Positions 8,519-16,625 of a stretch of DNA of 64,000 bases are shown here, one piece after another. The stretch comes from Candidatus Methylacidiphilales bacterium. GTDB taxonomy: Bacteria > Pseudomonadota > Gammaproteobacteria > JASGCS01. Numbering within the stretch: position 1 is the stretch's first letter; the number at the start of each line of letters is the position of its first letter. Location of the stretch: positions 29,130-93,129 of the forward strand of contig JASGCS010000006.1 in the NCBI GenBank assembly GCA_030054035.1, in the 5' to 3' direction. A program made the position numbers and the translations under genes. The notes beneath the pieces are model-generated. The model had not been told where the DNA came from and made no database searches. It was given only the letters and a program-made list of their open reading frames with translations.

Positions 8519-9676
8519 CTACCCAGTTCTTTTCGCAGCGGTGATAATTTCTATCAATTTATCATGTGAAGGCACAATCGGATAATCAATTGACCGAGCC
8601 ATTTCTTCTTTTAACGAATCCCATTGCAGTGCGTCTAGTTCATCAGGTAAAAATTGCTTGAGTACTTCAGGATTTCCCATCTGTGCGACTGGGTTATGCG
8701 TACCTTCTGCAAACGCGACAACTTTGCTAATTTCTGGTTGCTGAACATACTCTAAGAAATCAGCAGCCAAGGTTGATGGGTTTGGATTATTAACTAAAGA
8801 AGTTACTTCTACCCAAACCACTCCGCCTTTTCCATCTACTGGGCCTTTGGCTGGAGTAATAGCTCTAATTTGTTTATGGCCCTCAATACGAGCAGGCGAT
8901 GCGGTATAGGTGCCACCAGTAAAGTATGCAGAAATTTCATTATTGACTAGCGCTTGATTTAGTTTAGTCATATCATCACTAAGAAGTTTTGCGTTCTTGA
9001 ATATTTGATCGCTAACCAACTTAAATTTCTTAAAGTCATCTTCGCTAAATTCTTTAGAAGGATCTAGATCAGCTGCTAAGGCAAGGTGGATAATATTCCA
9101 ATCATCATAAGTTAAAATTGCATATTTTCCTTTCATTTTTGGATCTAAAAATAATTTAAAGCCTTGGTCTTCTGCAGTTTTTCTAGAAACTTTATCAGTA
9201 TTAACCACGAAGCTAAAAGGTCCAAATCTTTGCACCATCCCGATTAATTCTTTTCCTGATTGATCAAACGCATAAGGATAGGGGCCTTTAAATTCATCCA
9301 TCATTAAATCATAATATTTAAGAAACCTATCTTTATCTAATGTTTTAATTAAATTGCTTGGAAACAATTGTGCTCTGGCCCATGGTTGGTTTACATTAAT
9401 TAAATCCCAAACATTTGTCTCGCCGGCTCTTAATTTATTGATCATATCAGGATCATTTGTTCCACTCTCGGCACGAACTTTTGCTCCAAGATTTTTGGCT
9501 CTAAACGGTCCGAGTACGCGTTCTGAGTTATAACCTTCCCAACATAAAATATTAAGGTGATCATTTCTAGATTTAGTTCCGCTGCAAGCTGATAGAATGC
9601 TAGATCCAACTCCCATACTTGCTAAAGTTGCAACTAGTCCAGTTGATTGTAAAAATTTTCTTCTTGTATTATTCAT
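8519..9676 (-). CDS. ABC transporter substrate-binding protein, PotD-like (Tat signal, lipobox)
   Basis: 385 residues. The N-terminus NNTRRKFLQSTG has a twin-arginine motif, then a hydrophobic stretch ending in a lipobox-like LSAC, so export by Tat and lipid anchoring are both likely. The mature part is a type II periplasmic binding fold of the spermidine/putrescine group (NILCWEGYNS, DLINVNQPWARAQL, FTGGTYTASPAR). It lies between the shell genes and the ATPase gene, which places the importer inside the microcompartment operon. The ligand is unknown; residues for polyamine binding are not obviously conserved, so another amine is possible. Confidence 0.9.
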   Translation of the reverse strand: MNNTRRKFLQSTGLVATLASMGVGSSILSACSGTKSRNDHLNILCWEGYNSERVLGPFRAKNLGAKVRAESGTNDPDMINKLRAGETNVWDLINVNQPWARAQLFPSNLIKTLDKDRFLKYYDLMMDEFKGPYPYAFDQSGKELIGMVQRFGPFSFVVNTDKVSRKTAEDQGFKLFLDPKMKGKYAILTYDDWNIIHLALAADLDPSKEFSEDDFKKFKLVSDQIFKNAKLLSDDMTKLNQALVNNEISAYFTGGTYTASPARIEGHKQIRAITPAKGPVDGKGGVVWVEVTSLVNNPNPSTLAADFLEYVQQPEISKVVAFAEGTHNPVAQMGNPEVLKQFLPDELDALQWDSLKEEMARSIDYPIVPSHDKLIEIITAAKRTG

Positions 9677-9709
9677 AATATAGGTCTCCTTTGAGTGTAA
9701 TACTGTTTT

Positions 9710-10315
9710 TTATTGTAACACATTATCCATTTGAATTTGCGCCTTTTTTAATTGCTGGAAACTACCAGACATAAATATTCTACCACTTGCACCGATTAGA
9801 TCTACATGAATCAGTTTAACTTCAGCGAATTTTAGCGCTTCATTTGCCGCTAATCCTGCATAGAGTGCTGGGGTTAGCTCATAGACTAAGAGCGATTCCC
9901 CTGGAATTATCATGGAAGCCTCTCTAGTTCTATTAAGTATGATGGCGTGCTGATCATTAATATTCTCAACAATATCGGAATAAAGGACTTTCGGAGGGGT
10001 TAATTGCCCCTTCTCAACATTTAAATAAGTAAGAATATTGTCGCCAGCCACCTCGAGCAACTGCTTGTCTTTGGCATGTAGTTCTAGGAGTCCAAACTGC
10101 CGTTCGGTATATAACATGCCAAATTCTAAGGTTGGGCTAGACTTAATCGCAATGTCTGCAATTTTATGAATTGCCAATGCCGGCTCAATTTCAATAAAAA
10201 GACTATGATCACCTTCTGAAGGTGGATACCCTCTGGCCCGTGTCGGCGAACTGAGCCATGCAACAAATTGAGGTTGCAAATATGGCACGGTCATGTACAC
10301 CCGTAATTTATACAT
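9710..10315 (-). CDS. BMC-T (tandem-domain) microcompartment shell protein
   Basis: 201 residues made of two BMC folds, the size of a trimer-forming shell protein. The first domain includes FIEIEPALAIHKIADIAIKS and LYTERQFGLLELHA; the second has LLVYELTPALYAGLAANEAL and the pore-side IGASGRIFMSGS. It is a paralogue of the BMC-T gene at 11373-11993: both share ERQFG, QHAxxxNRxR and the IGAxGR segment. Two BMC-T genes are typical of RMM loci. It follows the BMC-H gene by 11 bases and precedes the binding-protein gene. Confidence 0.9.
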   Translation of the reverse strand: MYKLRVYMTVPYLQPQFVAWLSSPTRARGYPPSEGDHSLFIEIEPALAIHKIADIAIKSSPTLEFGMLYTERQFGLLELHAKDKQLLEVAGDNILTYLNVEKGQLTPPKVLYSDIVENINDQHAIILNRTREASMIIPGESLLVYELTPALYAGLAANEALKFAEVKLIHVDLIGASGRIFMSGSFQQLKKAQIQMDNVLQ

Positions 10316-10326
10316 GTACGCTTAGT

Positions 10327-10611
10327 TTATTTTTCACCAATATCAAAATGTTTTTCCAAATCTTGATGAGGTCGAGGGATAACATGAACGGAGACGAGTT
10401 GGCCAACTTGGGCGGCCACTTCTGAACCCGCTTCAGTAGCTGCTTTGACTGCGCCAACATCTCCTCTAATAATCACTGCCACTAACCCATCACCCACTTC
10501 TACTCGGGCAACCGTAGTCACATTTGCTGCTTTTACCATTGCGTCGGCTGCGGCAAGTGCTGCCACATACCCTTTTGTTTCTATCATACCTATTGCTTGT
10601 TGTGTACTCAT
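10327..10611 (-). CDS. BMC-H hexameric microcompartment shell protein
   Basis: 94 residues, a single BMC domain (PF00936): [20 protein letters not shown] at the N-terminus, [22 protein letters not shown] with the pore loop, and [20 protein letters not shown] at the end. It builds the flat facets of the shell. The start at 10611 is favoured because AGGAG stands 8 bases before it and the domain begins there; an in-frame ATG at 10674 would add 21 polar residues with no ribosome site in front. It is the only BMC-H gene in the window, so it should be the major shell protein. Confidence 0.93.
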   Translation of the reverse strand: MSTQQAIGMIETKGYVAALAAADAMVKAANVTTVARVEVGDGLVAVIIRGDVGAVKAATEAGSEVAAQVGQLVSVHVIPRPHQDLEKHFDIGEK

Positions 10612-10679
10612 ATTTGTATCTCCTACTTCAGTTGTTGGTTTATTTGCTACTTTTTGTTTTTTTTCGTTTGTCATATATT

Positions 10680-10937
10680 TTATTTATTTTTGATTTCTGG
10701 TTGGCTATCAATAATACCTACAATGATTGCGTCAATTGGGTTTTTACTTGAAGGAAAAAAACTTGCTGCCACGGAACCTTGTGTGATAAGCACTTCTTGA
10801 TTGGTTGCGCAACCGATTGGGTCATAGGCAACTACCATAGTACCATTAGCAAGCATGACTTCCAACAATGCCCCTTTTGGCAAAGTATCAATTCTTCGCG
10901 TTGACCATATTGAACCTGTTACTTTTCCTCTTACCAT
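10680..10937 (-). CDS. BMC-P (EutN/CcmL) pentameric vertex protein
   Basis: 85 residues with the EutN/CcmL pattern: [15 protein letters not shown] at the N-terminus, [31 protein letters not shown] and [13 protein letters not shown] pentamers cap the vertices and allow the shell to close. An upstream in-frame ATG at 10967 exists, but the start at 10937 has GAGG 8 bases before it and matches the family's first residues. It sits between the possible cargo gene and the BMC-H gene. Confidence 0.92.
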   Translation of the reverse strand: MVRGKVTGSIWSTRRIDTLPKGALLEVMLANGTMVVAYDPIGCATNQEVLITQGSVAASFFPSSKNPIDAIIVGIIDSQPEIKNK

Positions 10938-10947
10938 TTTTAACGCC

Positions 10948-11373
10948 TCATTGTTTAGATCGTTCAATTTTAATTTTTCTAGAACGAATTATATCTAATG
11001 CCATTGGACTAATAATACAACCAGCACTTACCACTATTTTATCAGTAGTGCTAGGTAGGCTTCTGATCTTCTTTTCAGTGATTAGACCCTCGACGAGATG
11101 CACGGTGTTCCCACGAGCAAAACTCGGAGTAGTTTGATTATTTTTAGATAAAGTAAATTGCACGGCACCGCGTTCAAGTTGTGAGACAATCTCTTGGCTG
11201 TTGCATAGCTTAGCAATGGTGATGGCGAATTTATTTAGGTCTGCGTCACTAGCAATACTAACCAATTGAGTTTGCCCAGCAAAAGCACGGTTATGGTCAG
11301 GCTGCTGTCTAAACTCTTCTTGAAGCACTTCTCGGATCACAGACTGAATGGTTTGTTTTAAATTTACATCCAT
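10948..11373 (-). CDS. Microcompartment-associated protein with N-terminal targeting helix
   Basis: 141 residues, no named family recognised with certainty. Residues 5-22 form an amphipathic helix (LKQTIQSVIREVLQEEFR) like the peptides that direct cargo into microcompartments. A polar linker follows (about 24-35), then a small domain ending GLITEKKIRSLP and VVSAGCIISPMALDIIRSRK, a pattern also seen in other microcompartment-linked proteins. A small hypothetical gene stands at the same place in actinobacterial RMM loci. The nine residues IREVLQEEF resemble IRKLIQEEM at the end of the aldehyde dehydrogenase. It may be a cargo adaptor or scaffold; enzymatic activity cannot be claimed. Its start overlaps the BMC-T stop (TAATG). 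Confidence 0.78.
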   Translation of the reverse strand: MDVNLKQTIQSVIREVLQEEFRQQPDHNRAFAGQTQLVSIASDADLNKFAITIAKLCNSQEIVSQLERGAVQFTLSKNNQTTPSFARGNTVHLVEGLITEKKIRSLPSTTDKIVVSAGCIISPMALDIIRSRKIKIERSKQ

Positions 11374-11993
11374 TATGAATTAATTCCTTTAGCAATTTGA
11401 GCTAGGGCATTTTCTGCAGCCTGCCGTGCGTTTTGCATCTCGGCTTCAGTGCCAGCTAAATAGACTCTGCCATTTGCTCCAATCATGCGGTAATCAATGA
11501 CTTTAACCTGCGCCTGTTTTTCTGCTTCATTGCAAGCCAGAATAGCATACGATGCTGGCTGCACTTCCATTAAGAATACCGATTCACCTTTTAACAATAA
11601 CGAACCCTTTCTATTTCTGTTTATAAGGTAGGCATGCTGTTCGTCAATATTGGTGATAATCTTAGAGCCAAAAATCTGCGGCTTAATGACAGAGTTAATA
11701 TCCAAATTTAGAGTATCAAGCACTGCTTGAGCTGCGGCTCTCACTTCAGCTATAGATTCAGAATGAAACTCTAGATAACCAAACTGCCGCTCAACAATAA
11801 GAATTCCAGCCTGCACCCTTCCATACTTCAAAGCAATATCAGTAATATATTCTATATCTTGCCCTGGAGCGATTTCAATGATTTGGGCTGCGACATTCAT
11901 CCTCGGCAGACTTCCGCTAATCCAAGTTGCCATATATGACATAGTTTGCGGTTGTAACTTGTCAATACAAATAAATGATCGTAATTCGCTCAT
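11373..11993 (-). CDS. BMC-T (tandem-domain) microcompartment shell protein
   Basis: 206 residues with two BMC domains. The first contains AAQIIEIAPGQDIEYITDIA and IVERQFGYLEFHS; the second contains VFLMEVQPASYAILACNEAE and the pore segment IGANGRVYLAGTE. It is paralogous to the BMC-T gene at 9710-10315 but clearly diverged, so the two probably form different trimers. It overlaps the aldehyde dehydrogenase gene by four bases (ATGA) and the 141-residue gene by one, showing tight translational coupling. Confidence 0.9.
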   Translation of the reverse strand: MSELRSFICIDKLQPQTMSYMATWISGSLPRMNVAAQIIEIAPGQDIEYITDIALKYGRVQAGILIVERQFGYLEFHSESIAEVRAAAQAVLDTLNLDINSVIKPQIFGSKIITNIDEQHAYLINRNRKGSLLLKGESVFLMEVQPASYAILACNEAEKQAQVKVIDYRMIGANGRVYLAGTEAEMQNARQAAENALAQIAKGINS

Positions 11994-13603
11994 CGCTTTT
12001 TAGCTCTAGTCATTTCTTCCTGAATTAATTTTCTAATTTCAGCTTTAAGTTGCGCGTCAATATTTTTTGTTTTTAGACCTTGGGTAACTTGGGTAGCGAG
12101 GGTTTGAAAAACTTTTTGTTCTATCCCCACACCATCTTGTGGAATCTTAATCAATTCACCGGGAAAATCAATTTGAGCATCTAAATATTCTTGTAGTGAT
12201 TTAGTATTACTTTTATGTGGGGCAACATGGACCCAATGCACGAGGTGTTGGGGCCCAATATTATCACCCACTGAACTTCTCCCAAAAAACCCTGTGCCAA
12301 TGGTAAAGGATGGGGAGAGCCCAGTACCAAACCCTGCTGCACCCTGGCTACATGGAGCATTAACCACTACTCTATAGACCGGAACATGGAGTGCAAAATC
12401 CATAACTACTTGTCCGTCATCGCTATGCACCGCGGCAGAATGCCCAGCTCCACTGAGATTTAATACTTGTCTCGCAGAGTAATAGGCTTGCTCTCGAGTA
12501 GCAACTCTTTTCCAAGCCAGCACTGGACATAGTTTTTCTTTACTCAGTGGCTCTTCTACTCCTATAGTGTGGATTGGGCAAACTAGTACTTTAGTGTTGG
12601 CTGGAACTCGCATGCCAGCCAGTGTGGCAATCCAACTCGCATGTTTTCCAATCACCTCAACATTAAAACCGACTTCAGAAAATAACAATTTTCGTAATTT
12701 ATTTACTTCCTCATCTGAACAAACATAAGCGCCAGCCCGGCCTAGTTCTGTTTCAAGTTTTTTATAATCTGATTCTAAACTAATCAGCACCGATTCATTA
12801 GTACATAGTACTGAGTTATCAAATGATTTGCTTGAGACTAAATGTTTGACGGCCTCTGAAAAGTTAACCGTACTATCAATAAAAACTGGTGCGTTGCCCG
12901 GACCTACTCCAATTGCAGGATTTGAAGAAGAATAGGCGGCGCGTACCATTTGAGGACCGCCGGTCGCTAAAATCAAATTAGTTTTATTTGACTGCATACA
13001 TTTTTGAATAAATGGTAATTTTGGCTCCCGAATCACTTGAATAATTCCAGATGGAGCGCCAGCTTTTTCAGCGGCGGCAATTAACAAGTCAGCGGCTTGG
13101 GCGCTGCATTGCTTTGCCAATGGATGCGGACATAACACAATGGCATTTTTAGTAAGCAGAGAAATAATGGTTTTAAAGTTAATGGTTGCGATTGGATTGG
13201 TAGAAGGGATGAGCGCAAAGATAACTCCGGCTGGTCTTGGAATTTCAACGCAAGTTCCATCTGCAGAAATCCTTGGAGAAATATAATCGTGATTTTTATA
13301 ATGTGAATAGAGCTCTCTACTTGTTAATTGATTTTTAATTGTTTTATCATCAACGACACCAAACCCAGTTTCATCCACTGCGAGTTGGGCAAATTTTGCT
13401 GCATGTTGATAAGCTACTTCTGCAACACTAGAAACTATCTCATGAACTTTGCTGTGACTATAGCGTCTAAATACTTCGCTTGCCCATTGGGCATGCTCAA
13501 GGATTTGCGTAGCATGAGATGTTAGACTTGCATCACTTTGACTAATGTCAACGAGTAATCTAAATGCGACTGGATCTATATTTTGATTATCTAGCGTAGG
13601 CAT
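11990..13603 (-). CDS. CoA-acylating aldehyde dehydrogenase of the microcompartment
   Basis: 537 residues of the EutE/PduP-like aldehyde dehydrogenase superfamily. The Rossmann region includes IFALIPSTNPIATINFK and ILATGGPQMVRAAYSS; the catalytic cysteine is in KSFDNSVLCTNESV; later come LCPVLAWKRV and HSAAVHSDD. It should turn an aldehyde plus CoA and NAD into acyl-CoA and NADH, propionyl-CoA in the usual RMM scheme. A C-terminal extension after about residue 455 ends in the helix IRKLIQEEMTRAKKR, a likely encapsulation peptide. The start at 13603 follows a GAGGTG ribosome site and matches the domain; an upstream ATG at 13636 lies inside the previous gene. Confidence 0.92.
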   Translation of the reverse strand: MPTLDNQNIDPVAFRLLVDISQSDASLTSHATQILEHAQWASEVFRRYSHSKVHEIVSSVAEVAYQHAAKFAQLAVDETGFGVVDDKTIKNQLTSRELYSHYKNHDYISPRISADGTCVEIPRPAGVIFALIPSTNPIATINFKTIISLLTKNAIVLCPHPLAKQCSAQAADLLIAAAEKAGAPSGIIQVIREPKLPFIQKCMQSNKTNLILATGGPQMVRAAYSSSNPAIGVGPGNAPVFIDSTVNFSEAVKHLVSSKSFDNSVLCTNESVLISLESDYKKLETELGRAGAYVCSDEEVNKLRKLLFSEVGFNVEVIGKHASWIATLAGMRVPANTKVLVCPIHTIGVEEPLSKEKLCPVLAWKRVATREQAYYSARQVLNLSGAGHSAAVHSDDGQVVMDFALHVPVYRVVVNAPCSQGAAGFGTGLSPSFTIGTGFFGRSSVGDNIGPQHLVHWVHVAPHKSNTKSLQEYLDAQIDFPGELIKIPQDGVGIEQKVFQTLATQVTQGLKTKNIDAQLKAEIRKLIQEEMTRAKKR

Positions 13604-13604
13604 T

Positions 13605-14873
13605 TTATTTTCTTGGCACCTCTTGCGCTTCCTCACTTGCAGAAGCTAGTGATTTTTCAAATCGGTAGAGTATTTCTTGACATAATTCAAGATTTTTTAA
13701 GATGCCAAGCTTAAACTGTAAGACGGTAGGATCTAGTGAAGAAAAAATTGCCCAGATTCCATTTTGATATAAATGTTTCATGACAATCTTGGCGCCAATG
13801 GGGTGATCAAACTCTAATCCCAAAATTACTCCATGTTGTCGTATGCCAATAAAAAAATCGCCGTACTTTTCTCGTATCGCATCTAACCCTTCTCTCATGT
13901 AGCTTGCTATGTAACCCACCATGGATACTACCGCAGGACGAGTGCAAATTTCGAGTACCTTCATTGCCACCACACAGCCTATCTCGGCACCTCCAAAAGT
14001 AGCCATATGTCCAAACCCATCTTTTTTCATCCATGCCCCACATCGTTCAGAGACCACGACACATGCAATTGGATACATGCCTCCTGAAATTCCCTTCCCA
14101 GTTACTAGAATATCTGGCTCAACATCGTAGTTGCTAATTGCCCATAAAGAACCAGATCTCATTAGCCCAGTTTGTACTTCGTCAGCTATGTATAAAGCAT
14201 CGTAGCGTTCGCATAATTTTTTTACTCCCGATAGATAGCCTTTTGCAGGCATAGGAAATCCATAGGTAGCAGGAATGCTTTCCATGATAACTGCGGCCAC
14301 ATCTCGTCTTCGCAATGCTTCTTCCATCGCATTTAGATCATTAAAAAGCACTTGGACAAATTCTCCTTCTGTATCTTCAGCCAAGAACAACTCACTAAAC
14401 CGAGGAGCGCCAGCTTTTACCGCTAACCCTGTATGCCCATGATACGCATTGATAATTGAAACTATTTTTTTCTTGCCCATTGCAGACCTTGCAGTTTTGA
14501 GCGCTAAATCAATTGCCTCTCCCCCTGCAGACGCGTACAATGTATATTTCAAATTACCAGGCGTTAAAGCACACAATGTCTCAGCTAATGCAGTTCTCGC
14601 AATGGCAGGAAAATGGTGATTACCAATATCAAACCTCGTAGTAGCTGCCTTCATTACTTCTACCACTTCAGGATGGCGATGACCAATATTGTAAGTGCCG
14701 CCATTCAAATGTATATCAATCAGTCTTTTGCCATCGTAATCATATAGGAAGTAACCCTCTCTTCTGTCAATAACTAAGTCAACGCCCATATCCTGCCAAG
14801 ACTGTGTCTTACCAGGATTCCAAAAAGCAATTGACCTTTCAATAAAGTCTCTTTTTTGAGCGCTCTGTTTCAT
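13605..14873 (-). CDS. Class III aminotransferase-fold PLP enzyme, probable amino alcohol phosphate lyase
   Basis: 422 residues, PLP-dependent fold type I. GGEAIDLALKTAR, YHGHTG, the PLP-ring aspartate in DEVQTGLMRSG (D231) and the Schiff-base lysine K260 in LVTGKGISGG are all present. In RMM-type loci this enzyme is paired with an APH kinase and is thought to act as a phospholyase, releasing phosphate and ammonia to give an aldehyde. That role is inferred from context; a true transaminase is the alternative. It is the first gene of the minus-strand microcompartment operon and is followed by the aldehyde dehydrogenase after one base. Confidence 0.9.
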   Translation of the reverse strand: MKQSAQKRDFIERSIAFWNPGKTQSWQDMGVDLVIDRREGYFLYDYDGKRLIDIHLNGGTYNIGHRHPEVVEVMKAATTRFDIGNHHFPAIARTALAETLCALTPGNLKYTLYASAGGEAIDLALKTARSAMGKKKIVSIINAYHGHTGLAVKAGAPRFSELFLAEDTEGEFVQVLFNDLNAMEEALRRRDVAAVIMESIPATYGFPMPAKGYLSGVKKLCERYDALYIADEVQTGLMRSGSLWAISNYDVEPDILVTGKGISGGMYPIACVVVSERCGAWMKKDGFGHMATFGGAEIGCVVAMKVLEICTRPAVVSMVGYIASYMREGLDAIREKYGDFFIGIRQHGVILGLEFDHPIGAKIVMKHLYQNGIWAIFSSLDPTVLQFKLGILKNLELCQEILYRFEKSLASASEEAQEVPRK

Positions 14874-15102
14874 ATCAATATTCTAATAGATAAATCTTAA
14901 AAACTACTCGTATACCTTAATTTATTTTACAATGTTAATATTTTGAAATTTATTAGATTACTACAGTGCTCTAGTAGTTATTGTTATACTTAATAATATA
15001 GGGATTTATTTTTATTTAATATGTATTTATTACAAGTTATAATGAGGTGTATAATGACTATATTATTTACAAACAGAATTAATGTTAGTTGTTTAAAAAG
15101 TC
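14874..15102. promoter_or_regulatory. Divergent intergenic region upstream of the microcompartment operon
   Basis: 229 bases, very AT-rich, between the divergent PLP-enzyme and ABC-2 permease genes. It must hold the promoter of the microcompartment operon. On the plus strand TATAAT occurs at about 15038 and again at about 15050. On the minus strand TTAACA, 18 bases, TATACG is a weak candidate near the PLP-enzyme gene. No clear operator, riboswitch or regulator gene was seen. Confidence 0.4.
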
Positions 15103-15873
15103 ATGGTAATTGAAAATCACATTGGATGGTATGCGTTATATCGTAAAGAAATTATTCGCTTTCTCTCCGTCTATATTCAAACCTTTTTAACTCCAGTAAT
15201 TAGTGCGTTTTTGTTTTTAGGAATTGCGCATTTAACTGTAGCAAAGTTAGCCTTGACGGTAAATAATTTCCCCTATACCCATTTTTTAGTGCCTGGATTA
15301 TGCGCCATGGCGATGGCTATGTCTGCTTTTTCTAACCCTTCATTTTCATTATTATTATCAAAATTACAAAGAAACCTGCCAAGTATTATTATGGCACCTT
15401 TGTCTTCATTTGAATTTTACAGTGCGTATGTTTTAGCGGCGACAACGAGGGGAATGTTAACTGGCGCTGCAGTCTGGCTAAGTCTAAGCTTGGTTACCCA
15501 GTTCAATGCTAATAATTTTTTCTACTTTATTTTATTTTCATTTTTAGGTTCGTTATTATTTGCTCAGATTGGTTATATCGCCGGTATCGTGGCAAAACGA
15601 TTTGAACATTTGTCTGCAATGATGACCTTTGTCATTACTCCCCTGACATTTTTATCTGGGGGATTTTATTTACAGGCCACCTTACCAGAGACTATTCGTC
15701 AATTGGCACATGGCAATCCAGTGTTTTACTTTATGGATGGGGTGCGTGGGAGTTTATTGGGCATCAATGAATCTAGCTTTATGATTTCATTTTTTGTTTT
15801 AGTGCTAATCAATATATCGTTAGGGTATGGCGCGATGCGGCTGACTAAAAGTGGATACAATTTAAAACAGTGA
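15103..15873 (+). CDS. ABC-2 type transporter permease
   Basis: 256 residues with six hydrophobic segments and the ABC-2 pattern: an N-terminal amphipathic helix before the first segment, YTHFLVPGLCAMAMAMSAFS, and near the end FLSGGFYLQATLPETIRQ followed by GNPVFYFMDGVRGSLLG. Proteins of this kind export polysaccharides, lipids or drugs together with an ATPase. None is encoded next to it. It overlaps the second permease gene (TGATG), so the two are probably one transcript and may form a heterodimer. Confidence 0.85.
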   Translation: MVIENHIGWYALYRKEIIRFLSVYIQTFLTPVISAFLFLGIAHLTVAKLALTVNNFPYTHFLVPGLCAMAMAMSAFSNPSFSLLLSKLQRNLPSIIMAPLSSFEFYSAYVLAATTRGMLTGAAVWLSLSLVTQFNANNFFYFILFSFLGSLLFAQIGYIAGIVAKRFEHLSAMMTFVITPLTFLSGGFYLQATLPETIRQLAHGNPVFYFMDGVRGSLLGINESSFMISFFVLVLINISLGYGAMRLTKSGYNLKQ

Positions 15874-16625
15874 TGCTTGGTATTTCGTTTATTACCTTAG
15901 TCAAGAAAGAATTAATTCGCGAATGGTCTTCAAAACATTTTAGTTTACTTCCTGAATTAGGTATGATTGTGGTTTTTGGTATTATCATAAAAACTGCTCC
16001 GATACCATCTGATCTCATCATTCAAAATTTTGATTTCATGACTTTTATTGGACTTGGGTTGGTCACAACCTCAGTGATAACCAATAGCTTTGCTTCAACT
16101 GCTTTTGGACTAGTCCATGCAAAAATGGAAAATTATATTGTAGATTTTATTATGCCCCCACTAGGGAAAGAAGTGGTGTATTTGGCTCTGATAATGACTG
16201 CTACGATTAGCGCTCTGCTATCTTCAATATGCATAGGCGGTGTGTTGTTTTTGTTTGGCATGAAACTTCCCGGGATATTGCCCATGCTTGAAGTAATTGC
16301 GATCTGCAGTATCCTAGCATTCAGTTTTGCATTGCTGGGAATCGTGGCAGCTTGCTATTCACAAGATTGGGATTCAATTAGTGCAAAATTTAGTTTAATG
16401 CTGCTACCCTTAATCTACTGTTCAGGTGTTTTTTATGAGTTGCAAAGCATAGATCCGAATTTTCAATGGATACTGTTATACAACCCAGTGTACTATCTTT
16501 TTTGTTTGATTAGAGAGATTGCGAGTGGACAAACAATCTCTGGAATCGGCCTGTTCTCACTAGCAGGATTGGTAGGAATAAGTTTACTGGTATCTTTTGT
16601 GTTTTTGCGTAAAAGAATATTTTAA
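15873..16625 (+). CDS. ABC-2 type transporter permease, partner of the preceding gene
   Basis: 250 residues, about six membrane segments. It shares the layout of the preceding permease: a short N-terminal amphipathic part, TSVITNSFASTAFGLVHAKMEN in the middle, and LIYCSGVFYELQSIDPNFQ followed by YNPVYYLFCLIREIASG. The ATG at 15873 overlaps the previous stop; a GTG one codon before is an alternative. No ATP-binding subunit follows: the next gene is convergent, and its stop overlaps this one's. The substrate cannot be told from the sequence. Confidence 0.84.
   Translation: MLGISFITLVKKELIREWSSKHFSLLPELGMIVVFGIIIKTAPIPSDLIIQNFDFMTFIGLGLVTTSVITNSFASTAFGLVHAKMENYIVDFIMPPLGKEVVYLALIMTATISALLSSICIGGVLFLFGMKLPGILPMLEVIAICSILAFSFALLGIVAACYSQDWDSISAKFSLMLLPLIYCSGVFYELQSIDPNFQWILLYNPVYYLFCLIREIASGQTISGIGLFSLAGLVGISLLVSFVFLRKRIF

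Noticed and set aside
10445..10800. Low-complexity plus-strand frames opposite BMC-H and BMC-P
   Set aside because: Ala/Thr- and Leu-rich translations are mirror images of the shell genes' codon use, not real proteins.
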